This document shows positions 1-8,056 of a stretch of DNA of 64,000 nt, one piece after another; position 1 is the first letter of the stretch; each line of letters starts with the position of its first letter. The notes below the pieces were generated by a model. That model had not been told where the DNA came from. It saw only the letters and a list, made by a program, of their open reading frames with translations, and made no database searches. The stretch covers positions 2,262,501 through 2,326,500 of the forward strand of contig NZ_CP141608.1 of NCBI RefSeq assembly GCF_035581345.1, in the 5' to 3' direction. A program made the translations under genes and the position numbers. Source of the DNA: Pseudomonas sp. JQ170C (lineage in GTDB: Bacteria > Pseudomonadota > Gammaproteobacteria > Pseudomonadales > Pseudomonadaceae).

Positions 1-1
1 C

Positions 2-877
2 CAGTGCGTGGACCTGGCCATTCGTTACCGCCTGCGTGCCGTCAGCTACGGGCGCGGCCCGGATGCGCAGACCATTGCCCGCTTCAAGGCAGCGAACGTG
101 CTGTGCATCCCCACGGTGGGCGCCGTCAAGCATGCGCAGAAGGCCCAGGCCCTGGGCGCCGACCTGATCACCATCCAGGGCGGCGAGGGCGGCGGGCACA
201 CCGGCGGTGTGCCCAGCTCGATCCTGCTGCCGCAGGTGCTGGATGCGGTCAGTGTCCCGGTGATCGCCGCGGGTGGATTTGCCACTGGGCGCGGCCTGGC
301 CTCGGCCCTGGCGGCCGGCGCCAGTGGCATCGCCATGGGCACGCGGTTCCTGATGACCCGCGAATCGCCGACCCCGGCCTCGACCCTGGCCCGTTACCTG
401 AAGGTCAATGACCCGCAGCAGGTGAGGGTGACCACCGCCGTGGACGGCATGCGTCACCGCATGATCGAAAACCCCTTTATCAACCGCCTGGAGCAGGCCG
501 GGCCGTTCGGCCGCCTGCGCATTGCCCTGGGCAGCGCCTGGCAGTGGAAGCAGCACACCGGCATGAGCCTTGGGCACATGCTCGGGGTGTTCATGCGCGG
601 CCTGCGTGAAGACCCGGCGGCGTTGTCGCAAGTGGTGATGGCCGCCAACCAGCCGGTGCTGCTGCAACGCTCGATGGTCGATGGCCTGCCCGACGAGGGC
701 ATCTTGCCCAGCGGCCAGGTGGCCGCCGCCATCGACGAGCTGCTGAGCTGCCGCGAAGTTATCGAAGGCATTGCCGAAGAAGCCGAGCGCTGCCTGAACG
801 CGCTCGTGGCCCGGCGCGAGCCGGCCTGTGAACCTGCCCCCTCAATTCGCCTGGCGAATACTGGAGAAACCCTGTGA
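2..877 (+). CDS. Nitronate monooxygenase-family flavin reductase (IpdC-like), 5' end outside window
   Basis: The reading frame is open from the left edge, so the N-terminal part of this FMN-binding TIM-barrel protein lies outside the window. The GGEGGGHTGG motif encoded near 178-207 and the later AAGGF and GIAMGTRF stretches are the phosphate and FMN-binding loops of the nitronate monooxygenase/2-nitropropane dioxygenase family. Most such proteins are not true nitronate oxidases. In mycobacterial steroid catabolism IpdC, of this family, works on a CoA-activated ring C/D intermediate. The stop overlaps the next start by 4 bases (GTGA), so it is translationally coupled to the EchA20-like gene, and the pairing favours an IpdC-like role. 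The family call is firm; the substrate is inferred. Confidence 0.8.
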   Translation, partial: QCVDLAIRYRLRAVSYGRGPDAQTIARFKAANVLCIPTVGAVKHAQKAQALGADLITIQGGEGGGHTGGVPSSILLPQVLDAVSVPVIAAGGFATGRGLASALAAGASGIAMGTRFLMTRESPTPASTLARYLKVNDPQQVRVTTAVDGMRHRMIENPFINRLEQAGPFGRLRIALGSAWQWKQHTGMSLGHMLGVFMRGLREDPAALSQVVMAANQPVLLQRSMVDGLPDEGILPSGQVAAAIDELLSCREVIEGIAEEAERCLNALVARREPACEPAPSIRLANTGETL

Positions 878-1626
878 ATCCTGCCTTTACCTCTGAACTC
901 AACGCCGGGATCGCAGAACTTGTGATCGCCAATCCTCCGGTCAACGCCCTGGACAGCCAGCAATGGCAGGGCCTGGCCGACCATATCGAAGCCCTGGGGG
1001 CCAACCCCGAGGTGCGCGTCATTGTCATTCGTGCCGAGGGCCGGGGCTTTTGCGCCGGTGTCGACATCAAGGAACTCGACGCCCATCCCGAACGCATCGT
1101 CGCGGTCAACGCCGGCAACTACGCCACCTTCAAGGCCGTGCACCGCAGCCCGGTTCCGGTGATTGCGGCCGTACACGGCTATGTGCTCGGCGGTGGTATC
1201 GGCATTACCGGCGCGGCCGACATCGTCGTGGCCGCCGAGTGCGCAAGCTTTGCCCTGCCGGAAGTCGACCGCGGCGCCATGGGCGGCGGCGCGCACCTGC
1301 AGCGCCTGTTCGGGGTGCAAAAGGTCCGCTACCTGTTCTTCACCGGCGACAGCATCGGTGCCCGCGAGGCCAGCCAGTACGGCTTTATCGAGCGTGTGGT
1401 GCCCCGTGAGCAACTGCGCGAAACCGCCCTGGAGATTGCCGGGCGCATCGCCAGCAAGAGCCCGCAGATGATCCGCATCGCCAAAGAGGCGCTCAACGGT
1501 ATCGAAGACGGCAACCTGGAAGACAAATACCGCTGGGAGCAAGGCTTCACCCTGCAGGCCTACAACAGCCCGGACTCGGCCGAGACGCGCCGGGCCTTCG
1601 TCGAAAAACGCGACGCCAAGTTCTGA
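874..1626 (+). CDS. Enoyl-CoA hydratase/isomerase family protein, EchA20-like
   Basis: This is a 250-residue crotonase-fold protein with GTG start overlapping the previous stop. The oxyanion-hole segments are AEGRGFCAGVD (54-64) and HGYVLGGGIG (101-110). Of the two catalytic glutamates of classical hydratases, the second is present (E130 in ALPEVDRG) but the first is replaced by glycine at about 110. The sequence resembles what I remember of M. tuberculosis EchA20, including GRGFxAGVDIKE, LPEVxRGA and YRxEQGFT. EchA20 hydrolytically opens a ring of the steroid C/D intermediate rather than hydrating a double bond. Neighbours (IpdC-like, FadE pair, FadA6-like) support that role. The specific substrate remains inference. 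Confidence 0.87.
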   Translation: MNPAFTSELNAGIAELVIANPPVNALDSQQWQGLADHIEALGANPEVRVIVIRAEGRGFCAGVDIKELDAHPERIVAVNAGNYATFKAVHRSPVPVIAAVHGYVLGGGIGITGAADIVVAAECASFALPEVDRGAMGGGAHLQRLFGVQKVRYLFFTGDSIGAREASQYGFIERVVPREQLRETALEIAGRIASKSPQMIRIAKEALNGIEDGNLEDKYRWEQGFTLQAYNSPDSAETRRAFVEKRDAKF

Positions 1627-1635
1627 GGGAACGCC

Positions 1636-2799
1636 ATGGAACTTACTTACACGCCTGAACAGATCGCCTTTCGCGCCGAAGTGCGTGCCTGGCTCAAGCA
1701 CAACCTTCCGGCCGCGCCGCTGGCCAGCTACGACACCCGCGAAGGCTTCGAGCAGCACCGCGCCTGGGAGGCCAGGCTGTTCGACAGCCGCCTGTCGATG
1801 GTGATGTGGCCGGCCGAGCTCGGCGGGCGCGGTTGCGGCCTGATCGAGTGGCTTATTTTTGAAGAGGAATACTACGGCGCCGGCGCGCCGATGCGGGTCA
1901 ACCAGAACGGCCAGCTGCTGCTGGGGCCGACCCTGATGGAGTTCGGCACCGAGCAACAGAAAAAGCACTTCCTGCCACGCATGGCGGCCAGCACCGACAT
2001 GTGGGCCCAGGGCTGGTCGGAGCCCAACGCCGGCTCCGACATGGCGGCGATCACCAGCAAGGCGCTGCTCGACGGCGACCACTACGTGCTCAATGGCCAG
2101 AAGACCTGGTCGACGCGGGCGATCTACGCCGACTGGCTGTTCGGCCTGTTCCGCAGCGAGCCGGGTTCGAGCCGTCACCATGGCCTGTCGTTCCTGATGG
2201 TGCCGCTCGATGCCCCCGGTGTGAGCATCCGTCCGATCAAGGCCCTGAACGGCAAGGACGCCTTCGCCGAAGTGTTCTTTGACGACGTGCGGGTGCCGGT
2301 GGCCAACCGCATCGGCGCCCAGGGCGAGGGCTGGCACGTGGCAATGGCCACGGCCGGTTTCGAGCGCGGCCTGCTGCTGCGCTCGCCAGCGCGCTTCCAG
2401 TACACCGCACGCAAGCTGGTGGAGCTGTACCTGGCCCACCAGGCCAGCGCCGACCGCGACCCGGGCCTGCGCGACGCCGTGCAGGACTGCTGGATGGGCG
2501 CCGAAGCCTATGCCCTGTCGGCCTACCACACAGTCGGGCGGCTGAGCCAGGGCGCGCAGATCGGGGCCGAGTCGAGCATCAACAAAATCATCTGGTCGGA
2601 GCTGGACCTGAAGATGCACGACACCGCCATGCGCCTGCTCGGCGCCCGCGGCGAACTGCTGGCCAGTGCCCCGGCCGCAGGCGATGCCGGTGGCTGGCTG
2701 GAGGGCTTCCTGTTCGCCCAGTCCGGGCCGATCTATGCCGGCACCAACGAAATCCAGCGCAACATCATTGCCGAGCGGATGCTCGGTTTGCCGAAGTAG
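1636..2799 (+). CDS. Acyl-CoA dehydrogenase, alpha-type partner of an adjacent pair
   Basis: A complete 387-residue acyl-CoA dehydrogenase starting 9 nt after the previous stop, behind a GAGGGA ribosome site. It has the usual N-terminal helical domain, the flavin-binding middle region (WSEPNAGSD near 127-135) and the C-terminal helical domain ending IYAGTNEIQ. The position that carries the catalytic Glu in medium-chain enzymes (YEGT) is Ala368 here. A Glu at 243 (GFERG) sits where isovaleryl-CoA dehydrogenase and FadE26-type enzymes place their base. It is followed at once by a second, divergent dehydrogenase, the arrangement of the heteromeric alpha2beta2 FadE pairs of steroid degraders. FAD enzyme, cytoplasmic. 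Confidence 0.88.
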   Translation: MELTYTPEQIAFRAEVRAWLKHNLPAAPLASYDTREGFEQHRAWEARLFDSRLSMVMWPAELGGRGCGLIEWLIFEEEYYGAGAPMRVNQNGQLLLGPTLMEFGTEQQKKHFLPRMAASTDMWAQGWSEPNAGSDMAAITSKALLDGDHYVLNGQKTWSTRAIYADWLFGLFRSEPGSSRHHGLSFLMVPLDAPGVSIRPIKALNGKDAFAEVFFDDVRVPVANRIGAQGEGWHVAMATAGFERGLLLRSPARFQYTARKLVELYLAHQASADRDPGLRDAVQDCWMGAEAYALSAYHTVGRLSQGAQIGAESSINKIIWSELDLKMHDTAMRLLGARGELLASAPAAGDAGGWLEGFLFAQSGPIYAGTNEIQRNIIAERMLGLPK

Positions 2800-2808
2800 G
2801 AGCAGGCC

Positions 2809-3867
2809 ATGGACTTCACCTTTAGCGATGACCAGCTGACGTTCCGCGAGGCCATCAGCCGTTTTCTGATGACCGAAGCGGCGCCGGAAATGCTCCGGGA
2901 AATCTGGGACACCGACGCCGGGCGCTCCCCGGACTTGCGCAACAAGATCGCCTCCCAGGGCCTTACCGCCTTGTCGGTGCCCGAGGCCGAAGGCGGCCTG
3001 GGCATGGACGATGTGGCCTGGGCCTTGATGACCCAGGAGCTGGGTTACTACGCCATTCCCGATTCGCTGGCCGACACCGCCTATGTGGCTGCCGGGCTGC
3101 TGGCGGGCCTGCCGGCCGGTCACCCGGCCCGTATCGGCTTGCTGCCGCGGATTGCCGAGGGCAGCGTGCGCCTGGCCATCGGTCACCCGGTCAACCCGCT
3201 GGTCAGTGATGCGCAGTTGGCCGAAGTGCTGATCCTGTGCGACGGCGACGCCATCCATGCGGTGCCGCGTGCCGAAGTGGATGTCGAGGCCAACCCCAGC
3301 ATCGACGCCTCGCGGCGCCTGGGCCGGGTCAGTTGGCAAGCCACGCCGGCGACCTTGCTGATCGACGGCGAACAGGGCCGTGCCCTGCAGGCGCAGTTGC
3401 TCGACCGCGGCGCGCTGTCGGTGGCCGGGCAACTGCTCGGGCTGGCCCAGCGCATGCTGGACCTGTCGGTGGACTACGTGGCCCAGCGCAAGCAGTTCGG
3501 CAAGCCGATCGGCAGCTTCCAGGCGGTCAAGCATCACCTGGCCGATGTCGCCCGCCAGATCGAGCAGGCCAAGCCTGTGCTCTACCGCGCCGCCCACGGC
3601 CTGGCCCGGGGCGATGCCAGTGCCGGGCGCTGGGTGTCGCAGGCGCGCCTGGCCTGCTGTGAAGCCAGCTGGCTGGCGGCGCGCAAGGGCATCCAGGTAC
3701 ACGGCGCCATGGGGTACACCTGGGAAGTCGATCTGCAGATGTTCATGAAGCGTGCCTGGTCGCTGGACGCGGCCTGGGGCGACCGTGGCTTTCATAAATC
3801 CCGCGTTGGCGACTACCTGTTCGCCGCCGGTGCCCGGCTGGGTCCGGGCCACACTTTCGAGGACTGA
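2809..3867 (+). CDS. Acyl-CoA dehydrogenase, beta-type partner
   Basis: A 352-residue acyl-CoA dehydrogenase that starts 9 nt after its neighbour with an AGGAG ribosome site. It keeps the flavin-contacting RKQFGKPIGSFQ segment and the C-terminal HGAMGYTWE segment. The middle beta domain is shortened and divergent, and no YEGT glutamate is seen. It is shorter than the usual 380 or so residues. These are the traits of the non-catalytic or half-catalytic partner in alpha2beta2 acyl-CoA dehydrogenases such as the mycobacterial FadE28-29 and FadE31-32 pairs. It probably forms one enzyme with the preceding gene product, acting on a CoA thioester left after ring opening. Pairing and substrate are inferred. 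Confidence 0.85.
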   Translation: MDFTFSDDQLTFREAISRFLMTEAAPEMLREIWDTDAGRSPDLRNKIASQGLTALSVPEAEGGLGMDDVAWALMTQELGYYAIPDSLADTAYVAAGLLAGLPAGHPARIGLLPRIAEGSVRLAIGHPVNPLVSDAQLAEVLILCDGDAIHAVPRAEVDVEANPSIDASRRLGRVSWQATPATLLIDGEQGRALQAQLLDRGALSVAGQLLGLAQRMLDLSVDYVAQRKQFGKPIGSFQAVKHHLADVARQIEQAKPVLYRAAHGLARGDASAGRWVSQARLACCEASWLAARKGIQVHGAMGYTWEVDLQMFMKRAWSLDAAWGDRGFHKSRVGDYLFAAGARLGPGHTFED

Positions 3868-3870
3868 TCC

Positions 3871-5022
3871 ATGCCCCAGGCTTATATCGTTGATGCCCTG
3901 CGCAGCCCCACCGGCAAGCGCAAGGGCGCACTGTCGGAGGTTCACGCCATCGACCTGGGTGCCCACGTGCTCAAGGCGCTGGTGCAGCGCAACGCCATTC
4001 CCGCCGAAGATTACGACGATGTGATTTTCGGCTGTGTCGACACCATTGGTGCGCAAGCGGGTGATATCGCCCGCACCAGCTGGCTGGCCGCCGGCCTGCC
4101 GCTGTGCGTGCCGGGCACCACGGTGGACCGTCAGTGCGGCTCGTCCCAGCAGGCCGTGCATTTTGCCGCCCAGGCGGTGATGAGCGGCACCCAGGACGTG
4201 GTCGCGGTGGGCGGTGTGCAGACCATGACGCGGATTCCCATCAGCTCGGCGATGCTGGCAGGCCAGCCCCTGGGCTTTCCCGATCCGTTCAGTGGCAGCG
4301 TCGGCTGGCGCACGCGCTTTGGCGATCAGCCGGTGAACCAGTTTTACGCAGCCCAGCGCATTGCCGAGCACTGGCAACTGAGCCGCGAGCACATGGAGAT
4401 GTTCGCCCTGCAAAGCCACCAACGGGCCCTGGCGGCGATTGAAAGTGGCCGGTTCGATCGCGAGATCGTGGCCTTCGGCGAACTGCGCCAGGATGAAACC
4501 CCGCGCCAGACCAGCCTGGAAAAAATGGCCAGCCTGGAGCCGGTGGACCCGCAGTTCCCATCGATCACCGCAGCCGTTTCCAGCCAGACCTGCGACGCAT
4601 CGGCCGCGTTGCTGGTGGTGTCGGAGGCGGCGCTCAAGCGTTATGACCTGACCCCACGGGCGCGTATCCATCACCTTACGGTCATGGGCGACGACCCGAT
4701 CTGGCACCTCACCGCGCCGATCGCCGCCACCCGCAAGGCCCTGCAAAAGGCCGGCCTGCGCATGGCCGATATCGACCGGGTGGAAATCAACGAGGCCTTT
4801 GCTTCGGTGGTCATGGCCTGGGCCAAGGAGCTGGACTACGACCCGGCGCGCACCAACGTCAACGGCGGTGCCATCGCCCTGGGCCATCCGCTGGGCGCCA
4901 CCGGCGCGCGGTTGATGACCACGCTGCTCAACGAGCTGGAATGCACGGGCGGCTGCTATGGCCTGCAGACCATGTGCGAAGGCGGCGGCCAAGCCAACGT
5001 CACCATTATCGAACGTCTCTGA
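3871..5022 (+). CDS. Thiolase (acetyl-CoA acyltransferase), FadA6-like
   Basis: A full-length 383-residue thiolase starting 3 nt after the dehydrogenase stop. The nucleophilic cysteine is Cys89 in [11 protein letters not shown], the histidine loop is [16 protein letters not shown], and the second cysteine is in QTMCEGGG near the C-terminus. [12 protein letters not shown], the IPISSAM segment and the ending NVTIIERL match my recollection of mycobacterial FadA6, which performs a thiolytic step late in steroid C/D ring breakdown. It cuts a 3-ketoacyl-CoA into acetyl-CoA and a shortened acyl-CoA. The tight operon with the FadE pair and EchA20-like gene supports this. It could serve a related isoprenoid instead. 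Confidence 0.9.
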   Translation: MPQAYIVDALRSPTGKRKGALSEVHAIDLGAHVLKALVQRNAIPAEDYDDVIFGCVDTIGAQAGDIARTSWLAAGLPLCVPGTTVDRQCGSSQQAVHFAAQAVMSGTQDVVAVGGVQTMTRIPISSAMLAGQPLGFPDPFSGSVGWRTRFGDQPVNQFYAAQRIAEHWQLSREHMEMFALQSHQRALAAIESGRFDREIVAFGELRQDETPRQTSLEKMASLEPVDPQFPSITAAVSSQTCDASAALLVVSEAALKRYDLTPRARIHHLTVMGDDPIWHLTAPIAATRKALQKAGLRMADIDRVEINEAFASVVMAWAKELDYDPARTNVNGGAIALGHPLGATGARLMTTLLNELECTGGCYGLQTMCEGGGQANVTIIERL

Positions 5023-5038
5023 ATATCAGGAGTGCCTC

Positions 5039-5917
5039 ATGGCAATGTGTAGCGGTCGTACCGTAATTATCACGGGCGCAGGTGGCGGTCTGGGCCGCGC
5101 CTACGCCCTAGCGTTTGCTGCCGAGGGCGCGAATGTCGTGGTCAACGATATTCGCGATGAAGCCGCGCGTGATGTGGTCGGGCAGATCCAGGCGGCGGGG
5201 GGGCATGCCATTGCCAACAGCGATGACATCACCACCCTGGACAGCGCCCAGCGCATCGTCGATGCCGCGCTGGCGGCTTTCGGTGAAGTGCATGTGGTGG
5301 TGAACAATGCCGGGGTGCTGCGTGACCGACTGTTCCTGAGCTTGTCGGAAGATGACTGGGACACGGTGATGCGGGTGCACCTGAAGGGGCATTACTGCCT
5401 GGCCAATGTGCTGGCGCGGCGTTGGCGTGATCTGGCCAAGGCGGGTACGCCGGTGGCCGGGCGGATCATCAATACCAGTTCCGGGGCGGGGTTGCAGGGG
5501 TCGATCGGGCAGTCCAACTATTCGGCGGCCAAGGGCGGGATTGCCTCGCTGACGTTGGTGCAGGCGGCGGAGCTGGGGCGCTATGGGGTGACGGCCAATG
5601 CGTTGGCGCCGGCGGCGCGCACTGCGATGACCGAGGGGGCGATGCCGGAGTTGGTGAAGAAGCCGGAGGATGGCAGTTTCGATGCCTGGGCGCCGGAGAA
5701 TGTGGCGCCGTTGGTGGTGTGGTTGGGCAGTGAGTTGTCCGGGCATGTGAGTGGGCAGGTGTTCGAGAGTCAGGGCGGGCGGATTTCGCTGGGGGATGGT
5801 TGGCGTACCGGGGTGACCCGGGACAAGGGGGCTGCCTGGCGGGTGGAGGAGGTGGGGGCTGTTGTGGATGAGATTCTTGCCGAGGCGCCTCGGGGGCAGA
5901 AGGTGTGGGGTAGCTGA
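5039..5917 (+). CDS. Short-chain dehydrogenase (17beta-HSD4/MFE-2 type)
   Basis: A 292-residue SDR. The ATG at 5039 is chosen because AGGAG lies just upstream and the Rossmann motif ITGAGGGLGRAYALAF follows within about 12 residues; the frame is open further upstream, but only inside the thiolase gene. The NNAG motif and the catalytic SNYSAAKGG tyrosine-lysine pair are present. The C-terminal tail (residues about 245-292) is longer than in simple SDRs and resembles the dehydrogenase domain of peroxisomal multifunctional enzyme type 2. It is the last gene of the operon beginning left of the window and is followed by a repeat block. It probably oxidises a hydroxyacyl-CoA or hydroxysteroid-derived CoA ester with NAD(P)+. 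Confidence 0.85.
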   Translation: MAMCSGRTVIITGAGGGLGRAYALAFAAEGANVVVNDIRDEAARDVVGQIQAAGGHAIANSDDITTLDSAQRIVDAALAAFGEVHVVVNNAGVLRDRLFLSLSEDDWDTVMRVHLKGHYCLANVLARRWRDLAKAGTPVAGRIINTSSGAGLQGSIGQSNYSAAKGGIASLTLVQAAELGRYGVTANALAPAARTAMTEGAMPELVKKPEDGSFDAWAPENVAPLVVWLGSELSGHVSGQVFESQGGRISLGDGWRTGVTRDKGAAWRVEEVGAVVDEILAEAPRGQKVWGS

Positions 5918-5940
5918 TCGCTTGTAGGGGCGGGCTTGTT

Positions 5941-6355
5941 GTGGGAGCGGGCTTGCCCCGCGATGGCCCCCGAGTCGTGCACATTGGGTAGGACCATCAC
6001 CGGCCTCGCGATGAGGTGTTGGTGTTGGTGGTCTTATCCATTGGCCAGGGTGACGCTGAGTCACCTTTGCGCCCTTACGGCGCCTTACTTTTTTTCAGTC
6101 GAAAAAAAAGTAAGCAAAAAATTCTCGCCCCACCAGGGGCCCTACGCTGCGCTTCGGGTCCCCTCACTGCGGTGTCGCTACGGGGCATTGCGAGCTACGC
6201 GTTGCAAGCAACGCTACGCTTCGCAACTTCGGCATTCGCCGAAGGCGCTGCGCGCTAGCCCCTCCACGACACCTCCGTTCGGCCCTTCTGGTTAACGGGG
6301 CGGGTAGATCAAGATCAAAAGCACAATTCGCTGCGCTCTTGCTGGCCTGCGCTGG
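5941..6355. repeat. Long intergenic repeat, copy 1 (about 415-430 bp)
   Basis: This unit begins with a REP-type palindrome and runs to the TTCGCTGCGCTCTTGCTGGCC end. Two further copies occur at about 16908-17340 and 48531-48960 in the same orientation. It includes a hairpin at about 6086-6115 (CTTACTTTTTTTC, loop AGTC, GAAAAAAAAGTAAG) and a second palindrome-rich part near 6190-6250. Several open frames cross it, but none has a ribosome site or a conserved start, so I see no gene here. Confidence 0.85.
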
Positions 6356-6700
6356 CTGTGGGAGCGGGCTTGCCCCGCGATGGCCCTCGAGTCATGCACG
6401 TCCAGATGCAACGGCGAAGCGGGGTCACCGGCAGGCATGAATCTATCCGCAGGATTCAAGATCCATCGCGGGACAAGCCCGCTCCTACAGCTAGGGCCCT
6501 TGTAGCCGCTGGCGACAGCCTGCGATCGGCCGCACCGCGGCCGCAATCCAGGCGACATTGTTTCTGTTGGCTTGCCCCGCGATTGCCCTCAAGTCATGCA
6601 CATCCAGGTGCAACGGCGAAGCGGGATCACCGGCAGGCATGAATCTATCCGCAGGATTCAAGATCCATCGCGGGGCAAGCCCGCTCCTACAGCTAGGCCC
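6356..6700. repeat. REP cluster with two near-identical arms
   Basis: Two related stretches, about 6360-6500 and 6565-6695, each hold an inverted REP pair around the shared text GGCAGGCATGAATCTATCCG and CAGGATTCA. Between them is a segment with GTAGCCGCTGGCGACAGCC that recurs at 17.5 kb. They fill the gap before the IpdF-like SDR. No gene is supported. Confidence 0.8.
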
Positions 6701-6704
6701 CCCA

Positions 6705-6722
6705 TACCCCGTTTTGACGATG
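6705..6722 (+). promoter_or_regulatory. Candidate operator, site 1 (TACCCCGTTTTGACGATG)
   Basis: This 18-bp site fits the shared pattern TAnnCC-N6-ACGATG found also at 9267, 14022 and 15519. It ends 59 nt before the SDR start at 6782 and contains the small dyad CGT-N4-ACG. A binding site for the LuxR-type regulator encoded at 12805-14013 is the natural guess. Confidence 0.5.
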
Positions 6723-6781
6723 TCCCCTCCAGGCCAAGGCTTTATACCTGTCTGTGTATAGAGCCCCTGGAGATTACCGCT

Positions 6782-7567
6782 GTGAATCAAGCTCCCCCTT
6801 ATGTGCCCGGTCACCAGTTGTTGGCCGGCAAGTCTGTGCTGATCACTGCCGCCGCCGGCGCCGGTATCGGTTATGCCGCCGCTCGGCGCAGTGCCGAAGA
6901 GGGCTGTCGGGCACTGATGATTTCTGACGTGCATCCACGCCGTCTGGAGGAAGCCGTGGAACGGTTGAAGGCCGAAACCGGTCTGCAGGCGGTCTATGGC
7001 CAGTTGTGCGATGTGACCTGTGAGGAGCAGGTCCAGGCCCTGGTGGCCAGCGCCGAAAGTGCGCTGGGCGGGGTCGATGTGCTGATCAATAACGCAGGCC
7101 TGGGCGGGCAGAAGCGTGTGGTCGAGATGACCGATCAGGAGTGGGCGAAGGTGCTGGATGTCACCCTCACCGGCACTTTCCGGATGACCCGCGCGATGCT
7201 GGCGCATATGCAGCCACGCGGTGCCGGGGTGATCGTCAATAACGCGTCGGTGCTCGGCTGGCGCGCGCAGAAGGAGCAGGCCCACTACGCCGCCGCCAAG
7301 GCCGGGGTGATGGCGCTGACCCGTTGCAGCGCGCTGGAGGCCGCCGAGTTCGGTGTGCGTATCAATGCCGTGTCACCGTCGATTGCCCTGCATGACTTTC
7401 TCAAGAAGGCCTCCAGTGAAGAACTGTTGGCCAGCCTGGCCGGGCGCGAGGCATTTGGCCGCGCCGCCGAGGTCTGGGAGGTGGCCAATGTGATGATGTT
7501 CCTGGCCAGTGACTACGCCTCCTACATGGTCGGCGAAGTGCTGTCGGTCAGTTCCCAACAAGCCTGA
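6782..7567 (+). CDS. Short-chain dehydrogenase, IpdF-like
   Basis: A 261-residue SDR. The GTG at 6782 is chosen because GGAG lies about 8 nt upstream and the longer frame reaches into REP sequence. The cofactor motif is TAAAGAGIG (22-30), followed by NNAG (103-106) and the catalytic triad Ser156, Tyr169 and Lys173. The block NNASVLGWRAQ, the HYAAAKAGVMALTRCSA region and the ASDYxSYxxGEV ending closely match my memory of mycobacterial IpdF, which oxidises the 5-hydroxyl of the steroid C/D-ring CoA ester. It starts a new transcription unit after a repeat block and carries a candidate LuxR site upstream. Function by similarity and context. Confidence 0.88.
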   Translation: MNQAPPYVPGHQLLAGKSVLITAAAGAGIGYAAARRSAEEGCRALMISDVHPRRLEEAVERLKAETGLQAVYGQLCDVTCEEQVQALVASAESALGGVDVLINNAGLGGQKRVVEMTDQEWAKVLDVTLTGTFRMTRAMLAHMQPRGAGVIVNNASVLGWRAQKEQAHYAAAKAGVMALTRCSALEAAEFGVRINAVSPSIALHDFLKKASSEELLASLAGREAFGRAAEVWEVANVMMFLASDYASYMVGEVLSVSSQQA

Positions 7568-7577
7568 GGACGTGCCA

Positions 7578-8048
7578 ATGCCCCATGTATTCACCAGCGC
7601 CCAGGCGCTGCTCGAGGCCCAGGGCATGGACCTGGGCTGCACCGACTGGCTGACCATCAGCCAGGAGCGGATCAATCTGTTCGCCGAGGCCACGGGCGAT
7701 CACCAGTGGATTCATGTCGACCCCGAACGCGCCGCCAGCGGCCCGTTTGGCCGCTGTATCGCCCACGGCTACCTGACCCAGGCCCTGGCCAATCTGTTTC
7801 TGCCGCAGTTGATGCGCGTCGACAACCTGGCCATGGGCGTGAACTACGGCTGCGACCGGGTGCGCTTTCCGGCGCCGGTGCCGGTTGGCTCGCGGGTGCG
7901 CGGGCGCGCCGAGGTGCTGCGCAGTGAGGCCATCGGCACTGCGGTGCAGCAAGTGGTGCGCGTGAGCATCGAGATCGAGGGCCAGGAGCGCCCGGGCTGT
8001 GTGGTCGACACCATCAGCCGCTACACCTTCAACCCTGTCAGTGAGTGA
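7578..8048 (+). CDS. MaoC-like enoyl-CoA hydratase
   Basis: A 156-residue single hot-dog domain protein starting 10 nt after the SDR stop, with TGAGGA as ribosome site. The hydratase motif [13 protein letters not shown] places the catalytic Asp41 and His46, and the substrate loop [12 protein letters not shown] follows. MaoC/NodN-type hydratases hydrate trans-2-enoyl-CoA to (R)-3-hydroxyacyl-CoA. Here the neighbouring SDR and thiolase could carry on oxidation and thiolysis, making a short beta-oxidation set. In actinobacterial steroid loci MaoC proteins act on side-chain CoA esters. A specific substrate cannot be read from the sequence. Confidence 0.87.
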   Translation: MPHVFTSAQALLEAQGMDLGCTDWLTISQERINLFAEATGDHQWIHVDPERAASGPFGRCIAHGYLTQALANLFLPQLMRVDNLAMGVNYGCDRVRFPAPVPVGSRVRGRAEVLRSEAIGTAVQQVVRVSIEIEGQERPGCVVDTISRYTFNPVSE

Positions 8049-8056
8049 ACCCGTCC

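Noticed and set aside
454..4992. A 1512-codon open frame on the minus strand
   Set aside because: It lies opposite five well supported catabolic genes, has no recognisable domains, and is the usual antisense frame of high-GC third-position coding DNA.
5936..6295. Open frames inside the 430-bp repeat (also at 16.9 and 48.6 kb)
   Set aside because: They occur in each copy but in several frames, with no ribosome site, and follow hairpin-rich DNA. They are better seen as non-coding repeats.
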